From: Methanocorpusculum sp.
GTDB taxonomy: Archaea; Halobacteriota; Methanomicrobia; Methanomicrobiales; Methanocorpusculaceae
Length of the DNA stretch: 22,842 nt
Reading direction: 5' to 3'
Assembly: GCA_029987395.1 (NCBI GenBank)
Contig: DALTVX010000080.1
Span: 1 to 22,842 of the forward strand
Shown here in pieces: positions 1-7,023 of the stretch. Both the position numbers and the translations under genes were made by a program. The notes under the pieces are model-generated. The model had not been told where the DNA came from, searched no databases, and saw nothing but the letters and a program-made list of their open reading frames with translations. Every line of letters starts with the position of its first letter. Positions within the stretch are counted from its first letter, which is position 1.

Positions 1-372
1 GGAAAGTGCGGCTATGGACAGTCCGATGATCAGTGGCGAAACCAGAATGACCTGTGCAATTATCATTGCATTGGTGGTGTACAGGAGTTTTAACGGACCA
101 AAAGGCCCCGAATTCGATACAAGGAGATAAACCAGTAATCCAACGATCACGGTCGGCAGAGCATATAAGGTCTGGACGATGTTGATGATGGTACGTTTTC
201 CGTGAAAATCATAATAGTAGATGAGGGCGCCGATCGGGATCGCGATCAAAGCGGCTGCGAGTGTTGCAAGGGATGAAACATAGATGCTTCTGCCGGCGAT
301 CTCCATGATTTCCGGATCCATCGTTATGATGAGCGTAATTGCTTCCAGAAACCCGTCGATTATCTCTCCCAT
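1..372 (-). CDS. tupB: Tungstate ABC transporter permease TupB (partial, C-terminal part beyond the left edge)
   Basis: Inner-membrane channel subunit that passes tungstate, delivered by the TupA lipoprotein, into the cell. Reading from the ATG at 372, an open frame of 124 codons runs without a stop to base 1, so the gene continues outside the window. The visible part shows a hydrophobic segment after SIYVSSLATL, then the stretch YALPTVIVGLLVYLL followed by SGPFGPL and MIIAQ, which I recognise as typical of TupB-type permeases. An AGGA about 10 nt upstream of the ATG can serve as ribosome binding site. It follows tupA on the same strand with a gap of about 50 nt that carries a T-rich run, which could make its expression lower than that of tupA. 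A related molybdate or sulfate permease is less likely given the partner gene. Confidence 0.85.
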   Translation of the reverse strand, partial: MGEIIDGFLEAITLIITMDPEIMEIAGRSIYVSSLATLAAALIAIPIGALIYYYDFHGKRTIINIVQTLYALPTVIVGLLVYLLVSNSGPFGPLKLLYTTNAMIIAQVILVSPLIIGLSIAALS

Positions 373-422
373 GTGTATCTGTCCTGTGTTTTACATAAAA
401 TAAAAAAAATTGAATGACCGTC

Positions 423-1361
423 TCATGCAGTCGGACGGACTACAGGAGTGATACAGTCAATGTTGAACGGCGGAAGAGTGCTGTCCTTTAAGGTGTTCAT
501 CGGCGTGAAGAGTGGTTTGCCGTAGATTTTAGCACCGTATGCGCCGATAAAGTTCTGACCGTCTTTGGAGATGAGCCAGTTAGTGAAATCGGTTGCATCT
601 TTGACATTGGTGCCCGGGAATTTTGCCGGGGATATCGTCATGACGGTGTATCTGTTCAGAAGGGAGGTCCCCTCGTCGATGATCACTTCGAGCGGAAGGT
701 TGTTGTTTTTCTTGTAGGTGAGGTATGTTGCTTCATCAGTGAGAACGTAGGCACCAAGTTGGCCTGCGGTGGTCAGGGAGTCTCCCATGCCTGCGCCGGT
801 CTCTTTATACCATGGTCCGCTTCCGGTGATCTGAGCAGTGTAGTTGAATCCTGCCGATTTCCAGATGTTTTTCTCTGCAGAGTGGGTCCCTGAATTGTCT
901 CCGCGGGATATAAAGACGATTCCGTCAGTTTTTGCTTCTCCCAGTTTTTTCAGTATGGTCACTCCCTCTTCAGGGCTTATTCCCGCAATCTTTGCCGGGT
1001 CGTCGGCCGGACCGACGATGATGAAGTAGTTGTATGCGATACCTCTGTGGTTAACACCATAACCCTCAGTGATAAAGGCTGCTTCTTGGGAAGGAGAGTG
1101 GACGAGTAATACGTCGACATCACCATTCTTTGCGGAGGCAATTGCTTTTCCGGTACCCTGTGAGGTGATCAAGAGATCAACATTGAATTTTTCAAGATAG
1201 TGATCTTGGACCGCATCAAGGAGTCCGGTGTCATACAGCGACGTGGTCGTCGCGATTTTCAGCTGGGTCGGTTCCTGCTGTTGTGCATCTACGCATCCTG
1301 CTGCAAAAATAACAGCGAACAGAATGAGAAAAACACCAAACACACGTAGTAATTTTTTCAT
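423..1361 (-). CDS. tupA: Tungstate-binding lipoprotein TupA
   Basis: Extracytoplasmic solute-binding protein that captures tungstate for the TupBC transporter, supplying metal for enzymes such as formate and formylmethanofuran dehydrogenases. The 312-residue protein starts with a lipoprotein signal, MKKLLRVFG plus a hydrophobic core, ending in the lipobox AAGC with Cys23 as the lipidated residue. Residues 35-50 read KIATTTSLYDTGLLDA; the TTTS and D-x-GLLD pattern (T38-S41) is the oxyanion-binding signature of the TupA family and differs from ModA or WtpA. Later blocks such as SRGDNSGTHSAE and GMGDSL are also typical of the family. A TATA box lies 25 nt upstream of the ATG, so the message is probably leaderless. 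Substrate preference for tungstate over molybdate is inferred from the family and is not visible directly. Confidence 0.9.
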   Translation of the reverse strand: MKKLLRVFGVFLILFAVIFAAGCVDAQQQEPTQLKIATTTSLYDTGLLDAVQDHYLEKFNVDLLITSQGTGKAIASAKNGDVDVLLVHSPSQEAAFITEGYGVNHRGIAYNYFIIVGPADDPAKIAGISPEEGVTILKKLGEAKTDGIVFISRGDNSGTHSAEKNIWKSAGFNYTAQITGSGPWYKETGAGMGDSLTTAGQLGAYVLTDEATYLTYKKNNNLPLEVIIDEGTSLLNRYTVMTISPAKFPGTNVKDATDFTNWLISKDGQNFIGAYGAKIYGKPLFTPMNTLKDSTLPPFNIDCITPVVRPTA

Positions 1362-1386
1362 ACGGATTTACGTATCTCGGTCATCC

Positions 1387-1422
1387 TATAAAAATCAATT
1401 TGATGTTAATTTAATCAATTAA
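1387..1422 (-). promoter_or_regulatory. tupA promoter with an AT-rich palindromic motif upstream
   Basis: On the minus strand TTTTTATA (1387-1394) lies 25 nt before the tupA ATG, the distance expected when transcription starts at or next to the start codon. Immediately upstream, at 1406-1422, the minus strand reads TTAATTGATTAAATTAA. A very similar string occurs upstream of fdhA at 2303-2322. It could be an operator, but the DNA here is very AT-rich. The rest of 1423-1605 is AT-rich and I see no gene in it. Confidence 0.45.
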
Positions 1423-1605
1423 GTTTATTTAACCTGATGTTTGAACCTAATATTATAAATAAAATCCCATTTTTTAATATATATCAGGTATTATTCTAAA
1501 AAAATCTAAATAAATCAGCAGAATTTCATTAATTTCTCAAAACTCTCGATATGCGTCATGCAATCTCTTATAAATCACGAATGGCGCATATTTAGATGAA
1601 AATAA

Positions 1606-1646
1606 TCAAAAAAATTCGAAAAAGAGTAATTTTATCCTCTTTACTC
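1606..1646 (-). terminator. Candidate terminator after the tfx-type gene
   Basis: Just downstream of the regulator stop codon on the minus strand, GAGTAA (1641-1646) can pair with TTACTC (1624-1629), followed by TTTTT and a second run of seven T. Archaeal termination mainly needs the T-runs; the hairpin is extra support. Confidence 0.45.
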
Positions 1647-1658
1647 AATGGAAACCGA

Positions 1659-2063
1659 TCAGTATATATAAATTATTCCGGTGAGGTTCAGATAGACATT
1701 GATGTCCTCTCTGATTGTGCCGTCGTTTATCTTTTCCGGGACTGCTGTCAGTACCCGATTCATCAGTGCGCCGGTGTCATACTGGACTTTGATGTTGAGC
1801 TGGCGTGTGGCTTTGTAGATCAAAAAAACCTCCTGAGTGAGCTGGCTCCCTGCAGAGAGTGTGCAGACAAGGGTTGCCTCGAGTGAATAGACGTATTCCA
1901 GAGCCTCTTTTGCGAGCCGGATATTATCGTTTGCCGATTTCTCTATAAGACTGATGTTTGAGCGGGTGGTCTTGAGCTCATCAGCGACCCCCTGTTGAGT
2001 CATGCCATCCTTTCGTGATTGGATCACCATCTTCTGTCGATCTGTTAACAACGGTCCGGGCAT
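1659..2063 (-). CDS. tfx: Tfx-family DNA-binding regulator
   Basis: Small cytoplasmic transcription factor of 134 residues. The N-terminal half carries a helix-turn-helix at about residues 6-45: LTDRQKMVIQ, then DGMTQQGVADEL, then TTRSNISLIEKSANDNI, which closely follows the pattern I recall for archaeal Tfx. In Methanothermobacter, Tfx binds at the molybdenum formylmethanofuran dehydrogenase operon. The C-terminal half, about residues 60-134, is the presumed effector or dimerisation part and shows no motif I recognise. I chose the ATG at 2063 over an in-frame TTG at 2180 because conserved sequence begins there and a TATA box lies 24 nt upstream. It sits between tungstate uptake genes and formate dehydrogenase, so control of either by metal supply is a reasonable inference. 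Confidence 0.8.
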   Translation of the reverse strand: MPGPLLTDRQKMVIQSRKDGMTQQGVADELKTTRSNISLIEKSANDNIRLAKEALEYVYSLEATLVCTLSAGSQLTQEVFLIYKATRQLNIKVQYDTGALMNRVLTAVPEKINDGTIREDINVYLNLTGIIYIY

Positions 2064-2485
2064 TATCTTACCTTTGTAACCGATGAGTATAAAATATCTT
2101 TGATACCCTAATTTTTCGAAAAAAATTCCAAAAAGATGGAGAAAAATCTGCGCACGCCGCCCAACACCGTTATTGATCAAAAAACTAGAACTGGCCTCAG
2201 AGAATGGCTGGAATGTGATTATACGCTCTTATATCTTTTCCCTTAAATAAACGAAATACCCTGAATTCTTGCGCGTATCAATAAACTGGGCTGTTTAATT
2301 GGTTAATTGATTGTTAATTTAAAAAAATAAACATATTCATTTTATAAACCAAATTATATATTTTGTTCCGACATATGATACTTAGTAAACTAACATTGTT
2401 TTACATAAATTATAAGTTGTTGACAGCAGAGTTAGTTAATATACTCTGGTTTAAAGAAATCTAAGTATACGAGGTTATACCAAGC
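2064..2485 (+). promoter_or_regulatory. Upstream region of fdhAB
   Basis: This 422-nt stretch separates the divergent tfx and fdhA genes and is mostly very AT-rich. It holds an AT motif at 2303-2322 (TTAATTGATTGTTAATTTAA), TATA-like strings at 2353-2362, 2404-2413 and 2434-2442, and a small inverted repeat TTAGT-AA-ACTAA at 2382-2393. A ribosome binding site GAGGT lies at 2471-2475, 10 nt before the fdhA ATG, so fdhA has a leader, unlike several neighbours. I cannot decide which TATA is used. No small gene is convincing here. Confidence 0.45.
2088..2097 (-). promoter_or_regulatory. TATA box of the tfx-type gene
   Basis: The minus strand reads ATATTTTATA, 24 nt before the ATG at 2063, so a leaderless or nearly leaderless transcript is expected. 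An AAGGTAAG sequence close to the ATG is the competing sign of a normal ribosome binding site. Confidence 0.45.
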
Positions 2486-4558
2486 ATGGCTGATATGAAG
2501 TATGTTTTGAGCACTTGTCCGTATTGTGGTACTGGATGCTCCTTCAATCTCGTTGTAAGTGACGGAAAAGTAGTTGGTGTGTCTCCCTACTCCCGTTCAC
2601 CTGTCAACGAAGGAAAACTCTGTCCGAAAGGCATGTATGCCCATGAGTTCATCAACTCAGCTGACAGATTGACTACCCCGCTCATCCGCAAAAACGGAGA
2701 GCTGGTGCCGGTTTCTTGGGATGAAGCAACGACCTTCATCGCAGAAAATCTGAAAAAATACAAACCATCAGAGCGGTGTGCTCTTTCGTCTGCCCGTGTG
2801 TCCAATGAAGATAACTACGTCATGATGAAGTTTGCCCGCGGTGTTTTGAAGACCAACAATCTTGATCACTGCGCCCGACTGTGTCACTCTTCTACGGTCG
2901 CAGGTCTTGCAGGTTCCTTTGGATCCGGTGCAATGACCAACAGTATTCCCGATATTGCCGAGTCCAAATGTATTTTCATCATTGGTTCCAACACCTTTGA
3001 GCAGCACCCGCTGATCGGACGCCGCGAATACATGGCAAAAGCAAATGGTGCACACTACATCTACGCTGACCCGAGACGTACCATCACCGCCAATCAGGCA
3101 GATCTCTTTTTACAGTTCCACTCTGGATCTGACGTGGCTCTCCTCAACGGTTTGATGCATGATATCATCAAAAACGGATGGGAAGACAAAGAGTTCGTCG
3201 CAAAACGTACCAAAGGCTATGAAGAACTCAAAGCCGTTGTCATGCAGGAGAGATACAATCTTGAAAACGCTGCGAAGGTCACCGGTCTCACGCCCGAAGA
3301 GATCCACACTGCAGCTGACTGGATAGCCAACTCAGGCGGATGTGCGTTGATCTACTCTATGGGTATCACCCAGCACACTGTTGGTGTCGACAACGTGCAC
3401 GCAACTGCAAACCTTCAGATGCTTACCGGAAATCTTGGTAAACCAGGGACCGGCGTCAACCCGCTGCGTGGCCAGAACAATGTTCAGGGTGCCTGCGATA
3501 TGGGAGCACTTCCTGTTAGTTTCAGCGGTTATCAGAAAGTCACTGATCCAGAGGCACACAAAAAGTTCGCCGATGCATGGGGTTTCCCCGAAGACATCGC
3601 TCCGACCCAGAACGGATACGAGGTCACCATCATGATGAACGTTCTTGTGGACAACCCTGGAGAACTCAAATGTATGTATATCATGGGCGAAAACCCGCTT
3701 ATGTCCGACCCGGACTTAAACCACGTTAAAGAAGCATTCGAGAACCTCGAGTTCCTCGTCGTTCAGGATATTTTCTACAACGAAACCTGTGATTACGCTG
3801 ATGTTATTCTTCCGGCAGTCTGTTATGCAGAACGCGACGGAACGCAGACCAACACCGAACGCCGTGTCATTCGGTGGAGAAAGGCTCAGGATGCCCCCGG
3901 AGAAGCACTCGACGACTGGAAGATCCTCTCCATGGTCTCAGCTAAGATGGGGTATGAAAAACAGTTCGCTTGGGAATCTGCATCGGAGATCTTCGATGAG
4001 ATGGCCAAACTTACCCCGCAGTATCATGGAATGAACTATGAGCGTCTGAACACACCCGAAGGTCTCCACTGGCCTTGCAAGACCCCCGAAGATCCCGGAA
4101 CACCGATCCTTCACAAGGAAAAGTTCCTTACCTCGGACGGTCTTGGTGTCTTCTTCCCGGCAGAATGGAAAGCGCCGGCCGAAGTTCCGGATGACGAGTA
4201 TCCATTTGTGTTTACCACCGGAAGATGTCTCTTCCACTGGCATACTGGAACGATGACACGCCGCAGTCCAACTCTCGACAAAGAAGTTCCGACCGGCTGG
4301 ATCGAGATCAATGACGAGGATGCCAGAGCACTCGGCATCAATGACGGTGAGATGGTAAAAGCAACGACCCGCCGTGATTCGATCAGCGTGACCGCACGGG
4401 TCAGCCCGCAGATCATGAAAGGAACGACCTTTATGCCGTTCCACTTTGCTGAATGCGCCGCCAACCTGCTTACCCACAACGCACTTGACCCGGTCTGTAA
4501 AATTCCGGAATACAAGGCTTGTGCAGTCAAAATTTCTAAGATCACAGGAGGTCAGTAA
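2486..4558 (+). CDS. fdhA: Formate dehydrogenase catalytic (alpha) subunit
   Basis: Cytoplasmic enzyme that oxidises formate to carbon dioxide at a bis-pterin molybdenum or tungsten centre and hands electrons to FdhB. The 690-residue length is normal for methanogen FdhA. Residues 11-18, CPYCGTGC, together with Cys46 in GKLCPKG, bind the [4Fe-4S] cluster. DHCARLCHSS at 127-136 holds the metal ligand: Cys133, encoded by TGT, stands where selenium-containing homologues have selenocysteine, followed by His134. Molybdopterin-binding blocks follow, for example GSNTFEQHPLIGRR, TGNLGKPGTGVNPLRGQNNVQG and, near the C-terminus, TTGRCLFHWHTGTMTRRSP. The next gene, fdhB, starts directly after the stop codon, so the two are co-translated. 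Other molybdopterin oxidoreductases are unlikely given the motifs and the partner. Confidence 0.97.
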   Translation: MADMKYVLSTCPYCGTGCSFNLVVSDGKVVGVSPYSRSPVNEGKLCPKGMYAHEFINSADRLTTPLIRKNGELVPVSWDEATTFIAENLKKYKPSERCALSSARVSNEDNYVMMKFARGVLKTNNLDHCARLCHSSTVAGLAGSFGSGAMTNSIPDIAESKCIFIIGSNTFEQHPLIGRREYMAKANGAHYIYADPRRTITANQADLFLQFHSGSDVALLNGLMHDIIKNGWEDKEFVAKRTKGYEELKAVVMQERYNLENAAKVTGLTPEEIHTAADWIANSGGCALIYSMGITQHTVGVDNVHATANLQMLTGNLGKPGTGVNPLRGQNNVQGACDMGALPVSFSGYQKVTDPEAHKKFADAWGFPEDIAPTQNGYEVTIMMNVLVDNPGELKCMYIMGENPLMSDPDLNHVKEAFENLEFLVVQDIFYNETCDYADVILPAVCYAERDGTQTNTERRVIRWRKAQDAPGEALDDWKILSMVSAKMGYEKQFAWESASEIFDEMAKLTPQYHGMNYERLNTPEGLHWPCKTPEDPGTPILHKEKFLTSDGLGVFFPAEWKAPAEVPDDEYPFVFTTGRCLFHWHTGTMTRRSPTLDKEVPTGWIEINDEDARALGINDGEMVKATTRRDSISVTARVSPQIMKGTTFMPFHFAECAANLLTHNALDPVCKIPEYKACAVKISKITGGQ

Positions 4559-5800
4559 ATGTCTGCCAAAGGTGATATGTTCTATGCATGGACCGCAGTT
4601 CCCGGTATCAAGGGAGAATGCGGCGGTGCTGTAACATCCATTCTCAAATATCTGCTTGACAACAAGATCGTTGACGCCGTTTTGACCGTTCAGAAAGGTC
4701 TTGACGTTTTCGATGCAGAGCCGGTCGTCATTACCGACTCAGCAGATCTTGTAAAGACCGCCGGTTCCCTTCACTGCGGAACCCTGCTTCTGCCAAAACT
4801 CATCAAGAAGTACCTGAACGGTGCAAAAGACATGAAGCTTGCCGTGACCTGCAAAGGCTGCGATGCAAAAGCAATGTACGAGCTTGCAAAGCGTAATCAG
4901 ATCAATCTTGAAAACGTCGTCATGATCGGTCTGAACTGCGGTGGATCAGTTTCCCCGGTCGTTGCCCGCAACATGATCTCATCGAAGTACGGCATCAATC
5001 CAAATGATGTAGTGAAAGAGGAGATCGATAAGGGGCAGTTCATTGTAATGACCAAAGATGGTCAGCACAAGGGCATATCGATCGATGAGCTCGAGGCAGA
5101 AGGTCTCGGCCGCAGATCGAATTGTCAGCGCTGCGAAACCAAGATCCCCCGTCAGTGCGATATCGTTTGTGGTAACTGGGGAGTTATCGGCGAGAAGGCC
5201 GGCAAAGCAACCTTTGTTGAGATCTGCTCTGATAAAGGCGCAATGATCTTCGACGGAGCTGTCAAGGCAGGCGTTCTTGAAACCAGCGCACCCGAACCGA
5301 AAGGTCTTGAGATCCGCGGGAAGATCGAGAATGTCATGATCAAGATGGGCAAGAAGAATCAGGTGAAACAGTTTGCCTCGATCGGTGAATCCACCGGCGA
5401 CCGGCTGAGCTATATCATGTCTGAAACCAGCCGCTGTATCAAATGTTACGGCTGTATCGAAAACTGCCCGATCTGTTACTGTGTTGAGTGTTCAACCAAG
5501 AAACCTCATTTAGTCCCGCCGGGAAGACTTCCGCCGGACTTTATGTTCCAGCTGATCAGATTTGCCCACATCGCAGATTCCTGTGTGAACTGTGGTCAGT
5601 GTACGGATGTCTGTCCGATGAACATTCCGAACTCACTCTTCATGCACGCCCAACAGGTCGAGCTTGAAAAGATGTTTGGTCACAAGCCGGGTATGGATAT
5701 GGAGCTTCCAGTTCTTGCCTACGCTGAAGAGATCGATGAGCGTGCCCGTCTGAATGCGACCGGCTCGGATATGATATTCGAGAACGTGTTCAAAGAATAA
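4559..5800 (+). CDS. fdhB: F420-reducing formate dehydrogenase beta subunit
   Basis: Electron-transfer subunit of 413 residues that moves electrons from the FdhA cluster through its own iron-sulfur clusters to FAD and coenzyme F420; in Methanomicrobiales it may also feed the heterodisulfide reductase complex. The N-terminal two thirds are the FrhB/FdhB domain, with CKGCDAKAMYEL and MIGLNCGGSVSP. Two [4Fe-4S] motifs follow: Cys293, 296, 299 and 303 (CIKCYGCIENCP), then Cys342, 345, 348 and 352 (CVNCGQCTDVCP). The ATG follows the fdhA stop codon with no gap, and a strong ribosome binding site, GGAGGT, lies within the end of fdhA. The closest alternative is FrhB of the F420 hydrogenase or FpoF, but pairing with fdhA settles it. 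Confidence 0.95.
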   Translation: MSAKGDMFYAWTAVPGIKGECGGAVTSILKYLLDNKIVDAVLTVQKGLDVFDAEPVVITDSADLVKTAGSLHCGTLLLPKLIKKYLNGAKDMKLAVTCKGCDAKAMYELAKRNQINLENVVMIGLNCGGSVSPVVARNMISSKYGINPNDVVKEEIDKGQFIVMTKDGQHKGISIDELEAEGLGRRSNCQRCETKIPRQCDIVCGNWGVIGEKAGKATFVEICSDKGAMIFDGAVKAGVLETSAPEPKGLEIRGKIENVMIKMGKKNQVKQFASIGESTGDRLSYIMSETSRCIKCYGCIENCPICYCVECSTKKPHLVPPGRLPPDFMFQLIRFAHIADSCVNCGQCTDVCPMNIPNSLFMHAQQVELEKMFGHKPGMDMELPVLAYAEEIDERARLNATGSDMIFENVFKE

Positions 5801-5835
5801 ACGTTACGTCTTCAAAAATTTGGATTAAAACCTTA

Positions 5836-5895
5836 CAGAGATAAACGGAGGAAATACACCCTCTCCTCCTGTTTTCGCCTCTCTGAATTATTTTT
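5836..5895 (+). terminator. Candidate terminator after fdhB
   Basis: About 35 nt after the fdhB stop, CAGAGA (5836-5841) can pair with TCTCTG (5880-5885), and inside that GGAGG (5847-5851) with CCTCC (5865-5869). A T-rich tract follows, and a run of seven T lies a little further on. The interval from here to 6041 is AT-rich and otherwise shows only an A-run at 6011-6017, which reads as a T-run for the opposing methyltransferase gene. Confidence 0.45.
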
Positions 5896-6041
5896 ATTAC
5901 ATTAATGTGTCTTTTTTTGAACCAGTGATTTTTGCATGAGGTTGTTTTACACATATATTATACGTGATTTTATCTGCTCTTTATTTCTAAAAGAAAATCA
6001 CTGTTAAACTAAAAAAAGAATAACTAGGATTACAGGGCGCT

Positions 6042-6866
6042 TCACACTTTCCAGGAGATATGTGCATAGAGCCCTTCTTCGGGGAAAACCAAGTTCCCGC
6101 TTTCCCCTCGAATGAGGACTTCGTCGAGATACTTTTTGATGATCTTTTTCTGTCGCTCTTCATGTGCGTCCATTCTGTCTGCATACTCTTCGACCGCCGT
6201 GTTCAGATCTGCATATCCCCGTGCATCTTTCATGGGGTGCACCGAAATGTCAGCATAGATCCCCATCTGATGAAGACAATTCCAGACAACGTCCGCCTTG
6301 GGTTTTGACCAGTATTTTTCGCCGTGGAGTTCCTCCCACAGATGAGCATAGGTCACATCCCAGACAGGCTCGTTCATAAACCAGAAGATATGCACCTCTT
6401 TGTTTGCTGCATGATGCATTTTTTCCAGTGCATCTTTGAGATCCGGGACACTCAGAGCAAACGAAGAAATGATGTAATCATATTTTTCCAGGCTCTTTGG
6501 ATCCACATCTTCCCATGCCTTCTGGATGACGCTGATCGATGCCTCAACGTTTCGAAACTGCTTGTATTGATCCATGGCACGTGTCATGGGTTTGGAGGGT
6601 TCGACGACCGTGACACGGCATCCAGACCCCGCTAAAGGCACTGCAAGTGTTCCCGGTCCTGCCCCGATGTCAAGAACGGTCGAGCCTGCGGGGATATCCA
6701 TCGCCGCGAGCTGATCGGTGATCCGGTGCATACCGCCGTTTTTTAGATTCTGCATCATCTTATCGACAAACTTCTGTATCGAAAAAAACTCTGCACTGGT
6801 TTTGTAGTTTGATACTGCCCGCTGTTTTTGGGTGATTTTTCTCCATTCACTGTCTGCGTCGTTCAT
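6042..6866 (-). CDS. Class I SAM-dependent methyltransferase, substrate unknown
   Basis: Soluble protein of 274 residues. Motif I, VLDIGAGPGTLA at about residues 64-75, is the glycine-rich SAM-binding loop, followed by the acidic end of strand two in VTVVEPS and the later block YDYIISSFALS. These define a UbiE/type 11-like fold but not the acceptor. I start at the ATG at 6866; an in-frame TTG at 6920 would add 18 residues of unlikely sequence and run into a repeated regulatory element. The gene is divergent from the ABC binding-protein operon and shares its upstream region, so it may serve the same uptake system, for instance by modifying a metal-chelating or other small substrate. That role is speculation from position alone. 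Confidence 0.8.
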   Translation of the reverse strand: MNDADSEWRKITQKQRAVSNYKTSAEFFSIQKFVDKMMQNLKNGGMHRITDQLAAMDIPAGSTVLDIGAGPGTLAVPLAGSGCRVTVVEPSKPMTRAMDQYKQFRNVEASISVIQKAWEDVDPKSLEKYDYIISSFALSVPDLKDALEKMHHAANKEVHIFWFMNEPVWDVTYAHLWEELHGEKYWSKPKADVVWNCLHQMGIYADISVHPMKDARGYADLNTAVEEYADRMDAHEERQKKIIKKYLDEVLIRGESGNLVFPEEGLYAHISWKV

Positions 6867-6918
6867 AGTATTGCTTGAAGAATGATTTGGTAAGTGAAAA
6901 CAGATATGGTTTTGCTTC

Positions 6919-6941
6919 AATCATTCATGTTACGAATCATT
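6919..6941. promoter_or_regulatory. Quasi-palindromic operator candidate, copy 1
   Basis: Core ATTCAT-GTT-ACGAAT (6923-6937) is an imperfect palindrome. It lies between the divergent methyltransferase and the first binding-protein gene. The surrounding stretch, about 6915-6962, is repeated upstream of the second binding-protein gene with few changes, ending in the shared ATTTTAAGCG. A T6A6 tract near 6967-6978 may be the TATA region of the plus-strand gene. Confidence 0.5.
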
Positions 6942-7023
6942 GTAATAATACTATTTTAAGCGGAATATTTTTTAAAAAACCAATATGTTAATACCCTCCA
7001 TAGCTAACAGAACACTAGTTATA

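Noticed and set aside
1596..1886. Plus-strand open frame of 96 codons overlapping the tfx-type gene
   Set aside because: Antisense to the regulator, and its start region coincides with that gene's likely terminator.
3938..4477. Minus-strand open frame opposite fdhA
   Set aside because: Antisense shadow of a confidently identified gene, composition unlike a protein, no start signal.
6867..6920. Longer methyltransferase starting at a TTG at 6920
   Set aside because: The extra 18 residues look random and would overlap the repeated operator element; the ATG at 6866 is better placed.
6929..6956. GTTAC followed by GTAA in operator copy 1, resembling a NikR-type site
   Set aside because: The second half is not kept in copy 2 and the spacing does not fit what I recall of NikR sites, so nickel control is not supported.
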